IMG/VR virus record: IMGVR_UViG_3300032286_000905
Coordinates: 1 to 38,326 of that record
Length of the DNA: 38,326 nt
Origin: a virus
Direction: 5' to 3' (one strand)
This document shows, one piece after another, positions 25,417 through 33,878 of this stretch. Position 1 is the first letter of the stretch; each line of letters opens with the position of its first letter. The position numbers were made by a program, and so were the translations under genes. The notes beneath the pieces were generated by a model, which saw only the letters and a list, made by a program, of their open reading frames with translations, was not told where the DNA came from and did not search any database.

Positions 25417-27948
25417 TCATGCTATTTTTTCCATCTCAAACAATGTAGGTGCGGTTATGTTTTCAACTATTAATTTATTATAGAAAATTGAATCTTTGTA
25501 ATACTCAATATTTAATTCTATTCCTAAACCTTTTCTGCCCATTAAAACAGATTTATACGTAGTACTCCCCAAACCATTAAAAGGATCTAAAACAATTTCA
25601 TCTTTCATGGAATATCTATTTATTAATCTCTCTATAATGTCTAATTGTAAAGGGCAAATATGTTTTTCTTTTTTGTTGGATACTTGCCTAGCGTTTAAAG
25701 TGTTCATTCTATTAACATCCGTCCATACTAAATCATTATTAGAGTGAACTGGTAAAGTTTGATATGTAGATGATAATCTTTCTAAATTATCTAAATCTTT
25801 ACATATTTCTAAATGTTCTTTATAGCTATAAATAGATTTTTTATTATGGATTTTCCATCTAGATACAATTTCCTTTACTGTATATTTTTTTAATTCTTCA
25901 AAGCTTAAAAGTCTATCTCCATTTGATCTGTAATACGCATGAGCATCCAATTGCCATTGTGCTTTAGAATATTCATCTTTTGTTTTATTTACAGGTGTAT
26001 CACTATAAGAATTATCATTTGATGAAGGTGGTTTTCTAAAAATCAAAACATATTCAGGTAAACCTACACCCATTTTAGAACCATCTTTAGTTTGCTCTGT
26101 CCATCCAAGTCTATAAGTTTGATTATTCTCGGCAACAACATCCGTTGTAATAATAATTTTACCAATTAAAAAAAATCCATGTTTTTCAAAACTCATAACA
26201 GTTTGACCAGAGAAATCCGATATTGTTGTAAATGATGTTCCGTTTTGGTATGAATATTTTATTCGATCTTTAACGTGTATACATGCTATTCTACCAGGTT
26301 GTAATACTCTGTAAAGGTTAGGTATTAAATAATCCATCTGTTCAAAGAATTTACCGTTCCCATGGTTATGACCAAAATCATTGTAATTATCTGAATATTC
26401 ATAATGATCCCCAAACGGAATTGAAGTTAAAATTAAATTTACAGAATCATTTTTAAATTCTTCCTTATCTTGCAATGCAATTACATTATCATTGTTATAC
26501 AGACTTACCAATCCTTCCCCAAGTATAACTTTATTATTATTTTTAAAAATTTGTCTTTCCATTTGGCTTTTAATTATCTCCTTATTTAACCCATACTTTT
26601 TAACTAATTCAATCATTTGAAAATTTAGCTCTTTATGATTTTTCCATTTTTCTTTTAATGTTTTTATAATTTCGGTTTCCGCAACCGTATAAATAATATG
26701 AACATTTACTATTTTTTTTTGCCCAAATCGATATTGTCTATGTATAGCTTGAATAAAATCATTAAATTTATAATCTATACCACAAAATATCATATCACTC
26801 GAAGCATCTTGAAAGTTAGATCCTGACCCAGCTATTTCAGGTTTTGTTAGTAAATATTTATATTTACCTTCCGAAAATTCTATAATATTTCTTTCCTTTA
26901 AATCGTTTTTTTGACTACCATAAACAGAAACATAAGATTCACCTTTTAGAGTTTTTTCTAGTAAATATCTTTCGGCTTCTAAATTATGCCATAGTATCAC
27001 ATTTCCTTCTATATTTTTTGCGATCTCAATAGACTTTTCAATCCTGTCATATATAGAATCTCTTTTTTCTCTGGATACTTCTATAAGACCAGACTTAGTT
27101 ATATTCTTTATTAAAATCCTTTCTCCAAATTTATCATACAATTCTTTTTTAGTATTTGTTGAAATTACATGCTCTATAATATTTAAATCAGGTAAATCGT
27201 ATCCAGTAGAATCATAACCATAATCAGCAGGTGTATTTATAAACGCTGCCCACGTAGATACCCACTGCCAAAACTCTTCTTTTTTATTTTCATACAATTT
27301 TAAGTTTCCAGCTTTTTGAGAATCTCTTTTGAAGAATCTTGTCAAAGCGTGACCCCTTGAAATTACCCCTAAAAAATCGGCATAGTTTAAAATTTCTATG
27401 TAATCGTTAGGCGTAGGCGTAGCGGTCGCAACTATTCTGTATTGCAAATTCTTGAAATGATTTAAAACGTAATTTGTTGTTTCGGTTTGTAAATTTCTAA
27501 TAATAGAAGCTTCATCCATTGATACTCCTATAAAACTATTTGCGTCAATGTTTCCCATTCTTACACGTTCATAATTTGTAATATAAATTTGAGGAGGTTT
27601 ATTTTTATTAATAGAATCGGTTTCTTTTATATATTGTATTTCGATTCCAGTATTTAATTTTAAATTATCTCTTTTAAATTCTCCTGACACACCTAGAGGA
27701 CATACAATTAAAAAACTTTTATTATAGGTTTTTATTAATTGTTTGGCTATTTCTAATTGCATAAACGTCTTACCTAATCCAAAACTTGCAAATATAGCCC
27801 GTCTCCCCCCTTCTATGCAAAAATTTACAATATCTTTTTGATGTGGATAAAGGTTTTCTGAATATTCTAAATTGTTTATTAAATCTTTACTCATTCCAAA
27901 ACTTTCAGCGACTACAACTTTTTTCTTTAAAAACTCTTCATATTTCAT
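25417..27948 (-). CDS. SNF2-like helicase fused to a DNA methyltransferase
   Basis: An 843-residue fusion. The N-terminal half is a superfamily 2 translocase: ASFGLGKTFMQLEIA (Walker A), VSMDEASIIRN (motif II), VATATPTPNDYIEI (III), and IHRQYRFGQKKIVNVHII (VI). The C-terminal half is an amino-methyltransferase: LTSIPFGDHYEY (motif IV) and DPFNGLGSTTYKSVLMGRKGLGIELN (motif I). TSIPF is the form seen in other phage helicase-methylase fusions. No nuclease domain and no long target-recognition domain are visible, so it probably modifies rather than restricts. The start is 27948, after GGAG. Confidence 0.88.
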   Translation of the reverse strand: MKYEEFLKKKVVVAESFGMSKDLINNLEYSENLYPHQKDIVNFCIEGGRRAIFASFGLGKTFMQLEIAKQLIKTYNKSFLIVCPLGVSGEFKRDNLKLNTGIEIQYIKETDSINKNKPPQIYITNYERVRMGNIDANSFIGVSMDEASIIRNLQTETTNYVLNHFKNLQYRIVATATPTPNDYIEILNYADFLGVISRGHALTRFFKRDSQKAGNLKLYENKKEEFWQWVSTWAAFINTPADYGYDSTGYDLPDLNIIEHVISTNTKKELYDKFGERILIKNITKSGLIEVSREKRDSIYDRIEKSIEIAKNIEGNVILWHNLEAERYLLEKTLKGESYVSVYGSQKNDLKERNIIEFSEGKYKYLLTKPEIAGSGSNFQDASSDMIFCGIDYKFNDFIQAIHRQYRFGQKKIVNVHIIYTVAETEIIKTLKEKWKNHKELNFQMIELVKKYGLNKEIIKSQMERQIFKNNNKVILGEGLVSLYNNDNVIALQDKEEFKNDSVNLILTSIPFGDHYEYSDNYNDFGHNHGNGKFFEQMDYLIPNLYRVLQPGRIACIHVKDRIKYSYQNGTSFTTISDFSGQTVMSFEKHGFFLIGKIIITTDVVAENNQTYRLGWTEQTKDGSKMGVGLPEYVLIFRKPPSSNDNSYSDTPVNKTKDEYSKAQWQLDAHAYYRSNGDRLLSFEELKKYTVKEIVSRWKIHNKKSIYSYKEHLEICKDLDNLERLSSTYQTLPVHSNNDLVWTDVNRMNTLNARQVSNKKEKHICPLQLDIIERLINRYSMKDEIVLDPFNGLGSTTYKSVLMGRKGLGIELNIEYYKDSIFYNKLIVENITAPTLFEMEKIA

Positions 27949-27977
27949 TTTTATCTCCATGCTATTTTTATTTATTT

Positions 27978-30560
27978 TTATTCCTCATCAATATATTTTT
28001 TCTTAAATTTATTCCAATCAAACAATCTTACAGATTGCTTGTGTCCAGCTACTCTTCTCTGAACACAAGTTTTCTGTGTAGTGCAAAAATCATTTCGTTT
28101 AATTTGTGCATCGTAATTTTTTTCGAATGTGGTTCCATTTAGCATTTTTGTAATACTTGCATTTTTTTTGCAAATCATTACAATATTTTCTTTTTCGCTT
28201 AGTTTTATCCCGTTTCTTTCCAACTCTTTTCTTTCACTCGAATCATGCTCATAATTTGTAAGTATTTCGGAAACTGTAAGACGTTTTCCCAGTTCCATAT
28301 TAATAGAATAACCTAAAATATTTTCGATAACAGAATCTTCATCTGGATTAAGTGTTTCTTTTTCCTCATTTAAATATGATTCCCATTTTTTAAAAAATTC
28401 AATTCCTTCTTTGCTATTTTGTATTTCATTGTCATTAGTAAGATGCCATATAGACGCTATTATTGGACTCCAATTGTCAGCTTCTCTTTGATTTCCTGTA
28501 ATACTTAAAAAATATTCTGATAAAAATTGAATGTCTTTTGTAATTCGTTCAATCCGATTAAACATTCTTTTTCTAAATTTTTCAGGGTTTTTTAAGCAAT
28601 TAATCCAGACTTTAGAATCCTTTTTTTTGTTTTTTGTAAATTCTGCTAGTTCTTCATTCGGAACGCTTTTTAACTCGGCTCTTAGTATTCTACTATCAAT
28701 AGCATGGTCAATTTGTGGAGGTTGATCCGAGGAAAAACAAAACATTGACCGTACTACAAAAAGATCGACTCCCCCGTCCCTCGCTGTGACTGCTCTAATC
28801 GCTGAAATGTCACTACTTGCATCACGTGCTAAATTTAACTTTTCATAGATTTTATTTTCGTCGTTTTTAACAGTAATTTTCATTTCATCTAATATAATCG
28901 GTAAGGCTGTATTTCGTACCGACCGTCTTACAGCTGATTCGGTTGATCCTCCAGACCCTTTAAAAACAAAGCTACCTAATAGTCTTTCCATAAGATTTTC
29001 TAAAACGTAACTTTTGCCAGTTCCCTTTTTTCCCTCGATCCAAATATGAGGACGCCATGTTAATGCTCCAGCCATAGGGGCAATCAATGACCATCCAAGA
29101 CATGCCAAACCTGATTTTTTAGAAACCCATTTTTGGGAATCAAACAAACCTTGTAATTGCAATCCATCGGCGTAATCTGATTCTTTTTCTCCGAGTTCAT
29201 CGAATGTAATACTACTTGAAACATAAAAATATTTACTTTTAAATTCGTGATATTCCAATTTTTTACCATTCGGAAATTCTAAACAAGATCCAGTATTTAA
29301 AACAAATTTATCATCATCCCTCCAAACTCCCGTCCCTCTAATTTTTAAAGAATCAAACCTACCAATTTCTTGTGATTTGGTTTGAATCCAATCCTGTGCT
29401 TGTGTGACTTTTATGTTACCATGAGGCGAAACAAAATCACAGATTGACCAAAACGCTAACGGTGCAAGCTGTAAAATTTTGGAAGACGTAAATCCAGATC
29501 TTGCAATACTAACTACAATTCGTTCTTTTGTAAGTAAAAAATAATGTAAATCGTCCGAGTATCCAAGAAATCTAAAAAACTGTTCTTCCATATTTTTATT
29601 ATTATTATTTATTATTTCTGTTTTACCTGTTGAAAATTCAGGTGTAGTATTTATAATTTCAAGTAAATCTAACTTCTCTTTTTCGGCGTCGACTATGTCC
29701 CAACCATCTTTTTTGTCAGACAATTTGTAAACATCCAAAACCTTACCATGACCCAAAATTCCCTTTATTCCGAGCATAGCTTTTATTCCAGGCTGTTCAT
29801 GTTTTTCTAATTTTGGTTTCGTGTCACGATCGGGCCATAATATTACTTTTCTATTTTTTAAAGGTGACCAATCTGTCTTGTCATACGCTTGACTTCCTCC
29901 CAGCCACGACACAACTATATAGCCATTTACGTTAACGATTCCACAGGTTTCTCCTTCGACTACTAATACGGGTAAATCAGGGTTTTTGGGTAGTTCATCC
30001 AATCCAAAAATAGGAAAATTATCGCTATATGGTCGGCCCGATTCCCATTTATTTTTTTCGGAATAATAAAAAGGGATGGTTTGTTTAGTATTATTTTTTT
30101 CGAATCTAACGACTACAAATTCGGTTTTATTATTTCTCGAATAGGAAAAATAAGATTTAGGATCTCCAAATTCGTTTATAAAAAAATCACTGCTTACGTA
30201 GTTTTTAATCGTTTTTAATTTATCGTCCGGAATAGGAATTATTGCTTTGCCCTTTTCTATTTTTGGTTTTGATTTTTTTGGAGTGGTAGTCTGTATTTCA
30301 TTGGCTATCAATTCAGCGGATTCTTTCAAAGATATATTCTTAGATCGAGATACCAAATCTATAAAATCTCCTCCCTCATTAGTAGCATGATCGTAATACA
30401 TGCCATCTTTGGAGATATGGAATGAATTTGGTCTTGAATCCGATCTCAATGGGGATCTTATCCAATACTCTTTATTTTTCCATTTTCCACCTGGAAACAG
30501 CTTCTCTATCGAATAGGTATCAATCCTATCCTTGGCAATCTCGAAAATAGTTTTATCCAT
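27978..30560 (-). CDS. primase-helicase with a degenerate zinc-finger domain
   Basis: An 860-residue replication protein. Residues 34-70 have the framework of a primase CHC2 finger (SPLRSDSRPNSFHIS, then YYDHATNEGGDFIDLV), but Cys and His ligands are replaced. A TOPRIM domain follows: VLVVEGETCG (VEGE 201-204) and LWPDRDT (DRD 244-246). The C-terminal half is an AAA+/SF3-like helicase with Walker A GKKGTGKS (510-517) and PIILDEM. It would prime and unwind at the fork. It starts directly after the stop of a 56-residue gene. Confidence 0.86.
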   Translation of the reverse strand: MDKTIFEIAKDRIDTYSIEKLFPGGKWKNKEYWIRSPLRSDSRPNSFHISKDGMYYDHATNEGGDFIDLVSRSKNISLKESAELIANEIQTTTPKKSKPKIEKGKAIIPIPDDKLKTIKNYVSSDFFINEFGDPKSYFSYSRNNKTEFVVVRFEKNNTKQTIPFYYSEKNKWESGRPYSDNFPIFGLDELPKNPDLPVLVVEGETCGIVNVNGYIVVSWLGGSQAYDKTDWSPLKNRKVILWPDRDTKPKLEKHEQPGIKAMLGIKGILGHGKVLDVYKLSDKKDGWDIVDAEKEKLDLLEIINTTPEFSTGKTEIINNNNKNMEEQFFRFLGYSDDLHYFLLTKERIVVSIARSGFTSSKILQLAPLAFWSICDFVSPHGNIKVTQAQDWIQTKSQEIGRFDSLKIRGTGVWRDDDKFVLNTGSCLEFPNGKKLEYHEFKSKYFYVSSSITFDELGEKESDYADGLQLQGLFDSQKWVSKKSGLACLGWSLIAPMAGALTWRPHIWIEGKKGTGKSYVLENLMERLLGSFVFKGSGGSTESAVRRSVRNTALPIILDEMKITVKNDENKIYEKLNLARDASSDISAIRAVTARDGGVDLFVVRSMFCFSSDQPPQIDHAIDSRILRAELKSVPNEELAEFTKNKKKDSKVWINCLKNPEKFRKRMFNRIERITKDIQFLSEYFLSITGNQREADNWSPIIASIWHLTNDNEIQNSKEGIEFFKKWESYLNEEKETLNPDEDSVIENILGYSINMELGKRLTVSEILTNYEHDSSERKELERNGIKLSEKENIVMICKKNASITKMLNGTTFEKNYDAQIKRNDFCTTQKTCVQRRVAGHKQSVRLFDWNKFKKKYIDEE

Positions 30561-30731
30561 CTATCTTTTATTCGATAAATGTAATTTTAAAGCTTGTTCG
30601 GTAAAACTATAAATATTTATACCATTAGTATCGCAATATTCTTTTATTTTATCATGTAGATCATTATTTATTTTTATAGTTTTTTGTTTAGCCCATTGCG
30701 GATAGTAGTATTTCTTTTTATCAGTTTTCAT
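30561..30731 (-). CDS. small ribbon-helix-helix-like protein
   Basis: A 56-residue protein, MKTDKKKYYYPQWAKQKTIKINNDLHDKIKEYCDTNGINIYSFTEQALKLHLSNKR. KTIKINNDLHDKIKEYCDTNGINIYSFTEQAL has the strand-helix-helix pattern of Arc/CopG repressors. The stop touches the primase ATG. The ribosome site GGAATTTATAA precedes it. A DNA-binding regulator of the replication operon is plausible but not shown. Confidence 0.6.
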   Translation of the reverse strand: MKTDKKKYYYPQWAKQKTIKINNDLHDKIKEYCDTNGINIYSFTEQALKLHLSNKR

Positions 30732-30840
30732 TTATAAATTCCTTTTTTATTTTTTTTACAAATTTGCAGGTCAAGAAATTATGATCCGATGCAATAATTA
30801 ATAGTAAGACAATTAATAAGTATTTAAAATAGTTATTCAA
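30721..30840 (-). CDS. 39-residue membrane peptide starting with TTG
   Basis: Starts at TTG 30840, which shares two bases with the spanin stop (TTGA), and ends inside the start of the 56-residue gene (TGA overlap). The sequence, LNNYFKYLLIVLLLIIASDH and a basic tail, gives one N-terminal transmembrane helix. Its perfect fit between both neighbours is the best evidence that it is translated. A lysis helper is possible given the location beside the spanin. Confidence 0.45.
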   Translation of the reverse strand: MNNYFKYLLIVLLLIIASDHNFLTCKFVKKIKKEFINEN

Positions 30841-31208
30841 ATTGGAACTCCCATAAGTTTTCTAAATTTCCAAGCCATTAAACCAATAAAAATAATACTC
30901 ACTAGAATCAAAATCATCCAAAAAGTATTTTTAATATTTCGCCATGTTTGAATTTCCAGCTCTAAATTTTGTATGGTTTGTTTCAAGGAAAAATTCTCTT
31001 TTTCAAGAAAAATATTTTTATTAAAACATTCCTGATTATACAGAGCGGACTCTTCCAATGTTTTGATTATTTTCGATTTTGTCTTGTCCTGTATTTCAGG
31101 ATTGGATTTTATCTCGTTTATGATTTCATCCATATTTGGAGGTTTTGAAATACTTGTTTGGATCGTGCTACATGATAGTAGTAGTATTATTGGTAGGTAT
31201 CTTTTCAT
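30837..31208 (-). CDS. putative single-chain spanin (u-spanin)
   Basis: A 123-residue protein. MKRYLPIILLLSCS is a lipoprotein signal with the lipobox LLSC. A periplasmic charged and coiled region (NEIKSNPEIQDKTKSKIIKTLEESALYNQ through KQTIQNLELEIQTWRNI) follows, and FWMILILVSIIFIGLMAWKF near the end is one transmembrane helix. A lipid anchor in the outer membrane plus a C-terminal inner-membrane helix is the design of T1 gp11-type u-spanins, which fuse the two membranes at lysis. The start at 31208 has AGAGGA. The gene is isolated from the holin and hydrolase candidates. Confidence 0.72.
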   Translation of the reverse strand: MKRYLPIILLLSCSTIQTSISKPPNMDEIINEIKSNPEIQDKTKSKIIKTLEESALYNQECFNKNIFLEKENFSLKQTIQNLELEIQTWRNIKNTFWMILILVSIIFIGLMAWKFRKLMGVPI

Positions 31209-31209
31209 A

Positions 31210-31371
31210 TTAATTCCTCTTTGGATATTTCTTATCATAATCAGGATCAATTTGTTCTATAATCCTATTTTCTTTTACGTTTTTTGTTATTGTAGTTTTT
31301 ATCACTGTAATACCAAAAAAAATTGTAAGACTTATTAATATTGTTAAAATTGCCATTTCTTTAAAACTCAT
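31210..31371 (-). CDS. small membrane protein upstream of the spanin
   Basis: A 53-residue protein, MSFKEMAILTILISLTIFFGITVIKTTITKNVKENRIIEQIDPDYDKKYPKRN. One transmembrane helix (about residues 7-25) and a charged cytoplasmic or periplasmic tail. Its last codons carry the ribosome site of the spanin gene, so the two are coupled. Possible lysis accessory; not recognised. Confidence 0.55.
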   Translation of the reverse strand: MSFKEMAILTILISLTIFFGITVIKTTITKNVKENRIIEQIDPDYDKKYPKRN

Positions 31372-31571
31372 TTTATTCCCTTATTATTTTTACGTAATGC
31401 AAAATATTTTATATTGTTATGTCCACATACTTCACAAGGCACATCCGAGTAATAATCAAAAGATTTAAAATGTCTTTGATTATTAATTAGTAAATCTATT
31501 TTATTTATTTTATGGATCTCACCACAGCAATAATTTATTAGATTAGTTTTTCTTGTTTTTATTTTTATCAT
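31368..31571 (-). CDS. small Cys-rich protein, possible zinc finger
   Basis: A 67-residue basic protein with Cys pairs NYCCGEIH and VPCEVCGHNN about 25 residues apart, which could hold one zinc ion. AAGGGATAA precedes the ATG, and its TGA overlaps the next ATG. The function is unknown. Confidence 0.58.
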   Translation of the reverse strand: MIKIKTRKTNLINYCCGEIHKINKIDLLINNQRHFKSFDYYSDVPCEVCGHNNIKYFALRKNNKGIK

Positions 31572-31581
31572 TCATTATCCC

Positions 31582-31872
31582 TTATGTAATATTCAAATCA
31601 ATTCTAATTACTTCTTTTTTTGGTGTGGTTTCTATAATTTTATTTATTAGATCATGATCCCAATCTGTATGATATTTTAAATATTCTTTAAAATTTTCTA
31701 TAGAATCAAATATTTTATCGTCATATTCAATATATAAACATTCTTTAATGTCTTCAATGTAGCACTCATTCCAGGTAAATTCTCCCTCAAAAACGTCTTC
31801 ATTGCAAAAAAATACTATTTGCTTGTCTTTTGGGAATTCACTAAGTTTATTTATTAAATTTTGATTAGTCAT
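31582..31872 (-). CDS. acidic protein of unknown function
   Basis: A 96-residue protein, MTNQNLINKLSEFPKDKQIVFFCNEDVFEGEFTWNECYIEDIKECLYIEYDDK and on. The start overlaps the end of the upstream 64-aa gene by eight bases. That arrangement is repeated at 32313-32320, see Findings. Not recognised. Confidence 0.6.
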   Translation of the reverse strand: MTNQNLINKLSEFPKDKQIVFFCNEDVFEGEFTWNECYIEDIKECLYIEYDDKIFDSIENFKEYLKYHTDWDHDLINKIIETTPKKEVIRIDLNIT

Positions 31873-32059
31873 GTTCTATTTTATCCCGTAAAGCTCTTAA
31901 TTTAAAAATTAAATTTTCTATACTAATGTTATAATTAGAACTTAATTTATTCATACTATCTAATCTTATTCTAGTTACCATTATTCTTTTAGTTAAGTAT
32001 AACATTTCTTCAAAACCTTCTTCTACTTGATTTAGCAATTCTTTTAATTCATCATCCAT
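31865..32059 (-). CDS. small coiled protein, paralogue of the 63-aa gene nearby
   Basis: A 64-residue helical protein ending SIENLIFKLRALRDKIEHD. The ending is nearly the same as that of the gene at 32313-32504 (RALRDKLEND), and both genes run into an unrelated MT-starting gene in the same way. GGAG lies before the ATG. The function is unknown. Confidence 0.6.
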   Translation of the reverse strand: MDDELKELLNQVEEGFEEMLYLTKRIMVTRIRLDSMNKLSSNYNISIENLIFKLRALRDKIEHD

Positions 32060-32320
32060 TCAATCCATATCTCCGTTATCTTTAAATTCCATGTCATAAT
32101 ATTTTGCTTTGACCGATCCAGTGTAGTATACAGATTCATAAACTGTATAAATATTACTAATACTTGATTGGTTATTTAGTGCATGGCATTTTTTAATAGC
32201 TTCGTCATACGTATCGTAAACACCAATTACATTACCAATTACATATGAATCAGATTCAATAATAGCCCATGATTTTTTAGGTGTGTGATACGTAACAGTT
32301 AATTTATTTGATTCAGTCAT
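32060..32320 (-). CDS. protein of unknown function
   Basis: An 86-residue protein, MTESNKLTVTYHTPKKSWAIIESDSYVIGNVIGVYDTYDEAIKKCHALNNQ. The mixed strand and helix order with TYDEAIKKC suggests a compact alpha/beta domain. It overlaps its upstream neighbour by eight bases. Not recognised. Confidence 0.6.
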   Translation of the reverse strand: MTESNKLTVTYHTPKKSWAIIESDSYVIGNVIGVYDTYDEAIKKCHALNNQSSISNIYTVYESVYYTGSVKAKYYDMEFKDNGDMD

Positions 32321-32504
32321 TTTCTAGTTTGTCCCTTAATGCTCTTGTATATAAAATCAAATTGTTACATCTATTATTAATTATATTCCTAGTCATATCA
32401 ATTCCATTGTCTGTAATATTAAATTTAGCAACTTTGATTTCATCCCTTAATTGTTTAAGCCAATAATCTATTTCAGATATATAATCTATTTCATTCATAA
32501 TCAT
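32313..32504 (-). CDS. small coiled protein, paralogue of the 64-aa gene
   Basis: A 63-residue protein, MIMNEIDYISEIDYWLKQLRDEIKVAKFN through LILYTRALRDKLEND. The shared ending with the gene at 31865 suggests an old duplication. ATG 32498 is an alternative start. It overlaps the upstream gene by 14 bases. Confidence 0.6.
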   Translation of the reverse strand: MIMNEIDYISEIDYWLKQLRDEIKVAKFNITDNGIDMTRNIINNRCNNLILYTRALRDKLEND

Positions 32505-32802
32505 ACCCTATCCTTTCCAATATTAAGTATATAACCATATCATCGTCTTTAATTCCAAAACTATAAAATAATTTTTTAGCTTTTGCAGGTTCTAAACCAG
32601 TATCTAAATATAAATCTTTATCAAAAACATTAAAAAAATAATCAATATGCATATCTACTATTTTTGCTTCAAATTGATATTTGTGTTTTACTAATATTTT
32701 ACAAATCTCACCATTAGTAAATTTTTTATCATATTTTCTTATCGTGGAAATGTATTTATTACTTAGTTTATTATTATAATTTTCGTCAAAATTAATTGTC
32801 AT
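32491..32802 (-). CDS. protein of unknown function, first gene of a leftward cluster
   Basis: A 103-residue protein, MTINFDENYNNKLSNKYISTIRKYDKKFTNGEICKILVKHKYQF and on. AAGG with a nine-base spacer precedes the ATG. It follows a 124-base gap that may hold a promoter. The late segment GLEPAKAKKLFYSFGIKDDDMVIYLILERIGYDYE looks like a folded domain, but no family is recognised. Confidence 0.6.
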   Translation of the reverse strand: MTINFDENYNNKLSNKYISTIRKYDKKFTNGEICKILVKHKYQFEAKIVDMHIDYFFNVFDKDLYLDTGLEPAKAKKLFYSFGIKDDDMVIYLILERIGYDYE

Positions 32803-32926
32803 ATGTCTAGCCTTCTTATAATAATTGCATACCGAATAAAAAAATAAACTTTACAATTAATTTGGTGACGTTCAGTGAATAGCAGGTTTTCAATGTTTTT
32901 AATTTGAATGAGGTATTTAAATATTA
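32803..32926 (-). promoter_or_regulatory. intergenic gap with a possible leftward promoter
   Basis: An unusually long gap in a densely packed region. Read leftward it contains TTGTAA (32856-32851), 17 bases of T-rich spacer, then a weak GGTATG/TATGCA element, and TATTATAA nearer the gene. None of these is a strong -10 match. Promoter assignment is tentative. Confidence 0.28.
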
Positions 32927-33211
32927 TCATAATTTTAATCCTTTGTATTCCAATCTATTTTCTAAATCTCTAAGCAAATCCAAAAATAAAATTCCATGAT
33001 AATGGTGTAATACATTTTCCTGAATTTGCATTACATCGTGAACTAAACTTAATCCTGCATTGGATAAACTAAAATTTACAAAATAACAGTTTTCCCCATC
33101 TTCGTCTTTGTATCGTTTTTCGATTGTTCCTTTTAAAAGCTTGCCCCCAAAAATCATAAATGCATTGTCATTTTTTTTAAATTTGTATTTCAAATTAATA
33201 TCCCCAGGCAT
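32927..33211 (-). CDS. protein of unknown function
   Basis: A 94-residue protein, MPGDINLKYKFKKNDNAFMIFGGKLLKGTIEKRYKDEDGENCYFVNFSL. The NAFMIFGGKLLKGTIEKRYKDEDGENCYFVNF stretch suggests a small beta barrel of SH3 or KOW type. It overlaps the end of thyX by 17 bases and has no clear ribosome site, so translation is probably coupled. Confidence 0.55.
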   Translation of the reverse strand: MPGDINLKYKFKKNDNAFMIFGGKLLKGTIEKRYKDEDGENCYFVNFSLSNAGLSLVHDVMQIQENVLHHYHGILFLDLLRDLENRLEYKGLKL

Positions 33212-33878
33212 TTAGTGTATGGTTAAATTTTCCAGTCTGTCTTACAAGTTCCAACATCCGACTAGCTATCTCATTGATTTCTAATTGTGCATGTTCCGAT
33301 TTTCTAAGTTTTAAAAAGTTTGCAAAGCTTCTCATATTGAACATTATATCACTTTGAATCTGGCTATTATAAGTCTTAAAATACCTTGCCGATTCTTTGG
33401 CTCTTTTACGTCCGAGTATAGGAGTTAAGTCTTCTAAGCATTTATGATACAATTCGTTTCCTATTGAACTAAACTCAAACAATGCCTTTCTCCATAGATA
33501 TTCATAATCATTTGCCTGTGCCTGATAATTCAAATAATTAAAATTATAATGCTTTTCATTAATATCAATCCCTATCCAATCTTTAGGCAAATAAAACTTG
33601 TCTTCTTTTAACTCTTTGTATCTCGCTGACTCAGCATTTAAACTTGAAATACGATGTTTAAGAAGATGAATATGTGATGCAATGTCGCAATTGACTAGAA
33701 AATGTACTACACCTTTCTCGAATGGTGTTTCATGTCCATTATTCCATAGTTCGTTAATCAATTGATTAATTCTATTTTTCTTGTCTTTGGTCAATTCTCT
33801 CGACGTGCTTGTCCATGCACTGCAAGCTATGAGTTCATCGTCTCCATAGATTCCAATTAATTCGACTGAATTATTCAT
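33195..33878 (-). CDS. thyX: flavin-dependent thymidylate synthase
   Basis: A 227-residue ThyX, which makes dTMP from dUMP with FAD and methylene-folate. HETPFEKGVVHFLVNCDIASHIHLLKHRISSLNAESARYKEL holds the ThyX motif, with the usual RHR written KHR here. MFNMRSFANFLKLRKSEHAQLEINEIASRML is the conserved C-terminal FAD/dUMP region. The enzyme supplies thymidine for a very AT-rich genome and fits beside DUF3310. Confidence 0.9.
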   Translation of the reverse strand: MNNSVELIGIYGDDELIACSAWTSTSRELTKDKKNRINQLINELWNNGHETPFEKGVVHFLVNCDIASHIHLLKHRISSLNAESARYKELKEDKFYLPKDWIGIDINEKHYNFNYLNYQAQANDYEYLWRKALFEFSSIGNELYHKCLEDLTPILGRKRAKESARYFKTYNSQIQSDIMFNMRSFANFLKLRKSEHAQLEINEIASRMLELVRQTGKFNHTLNAWGY

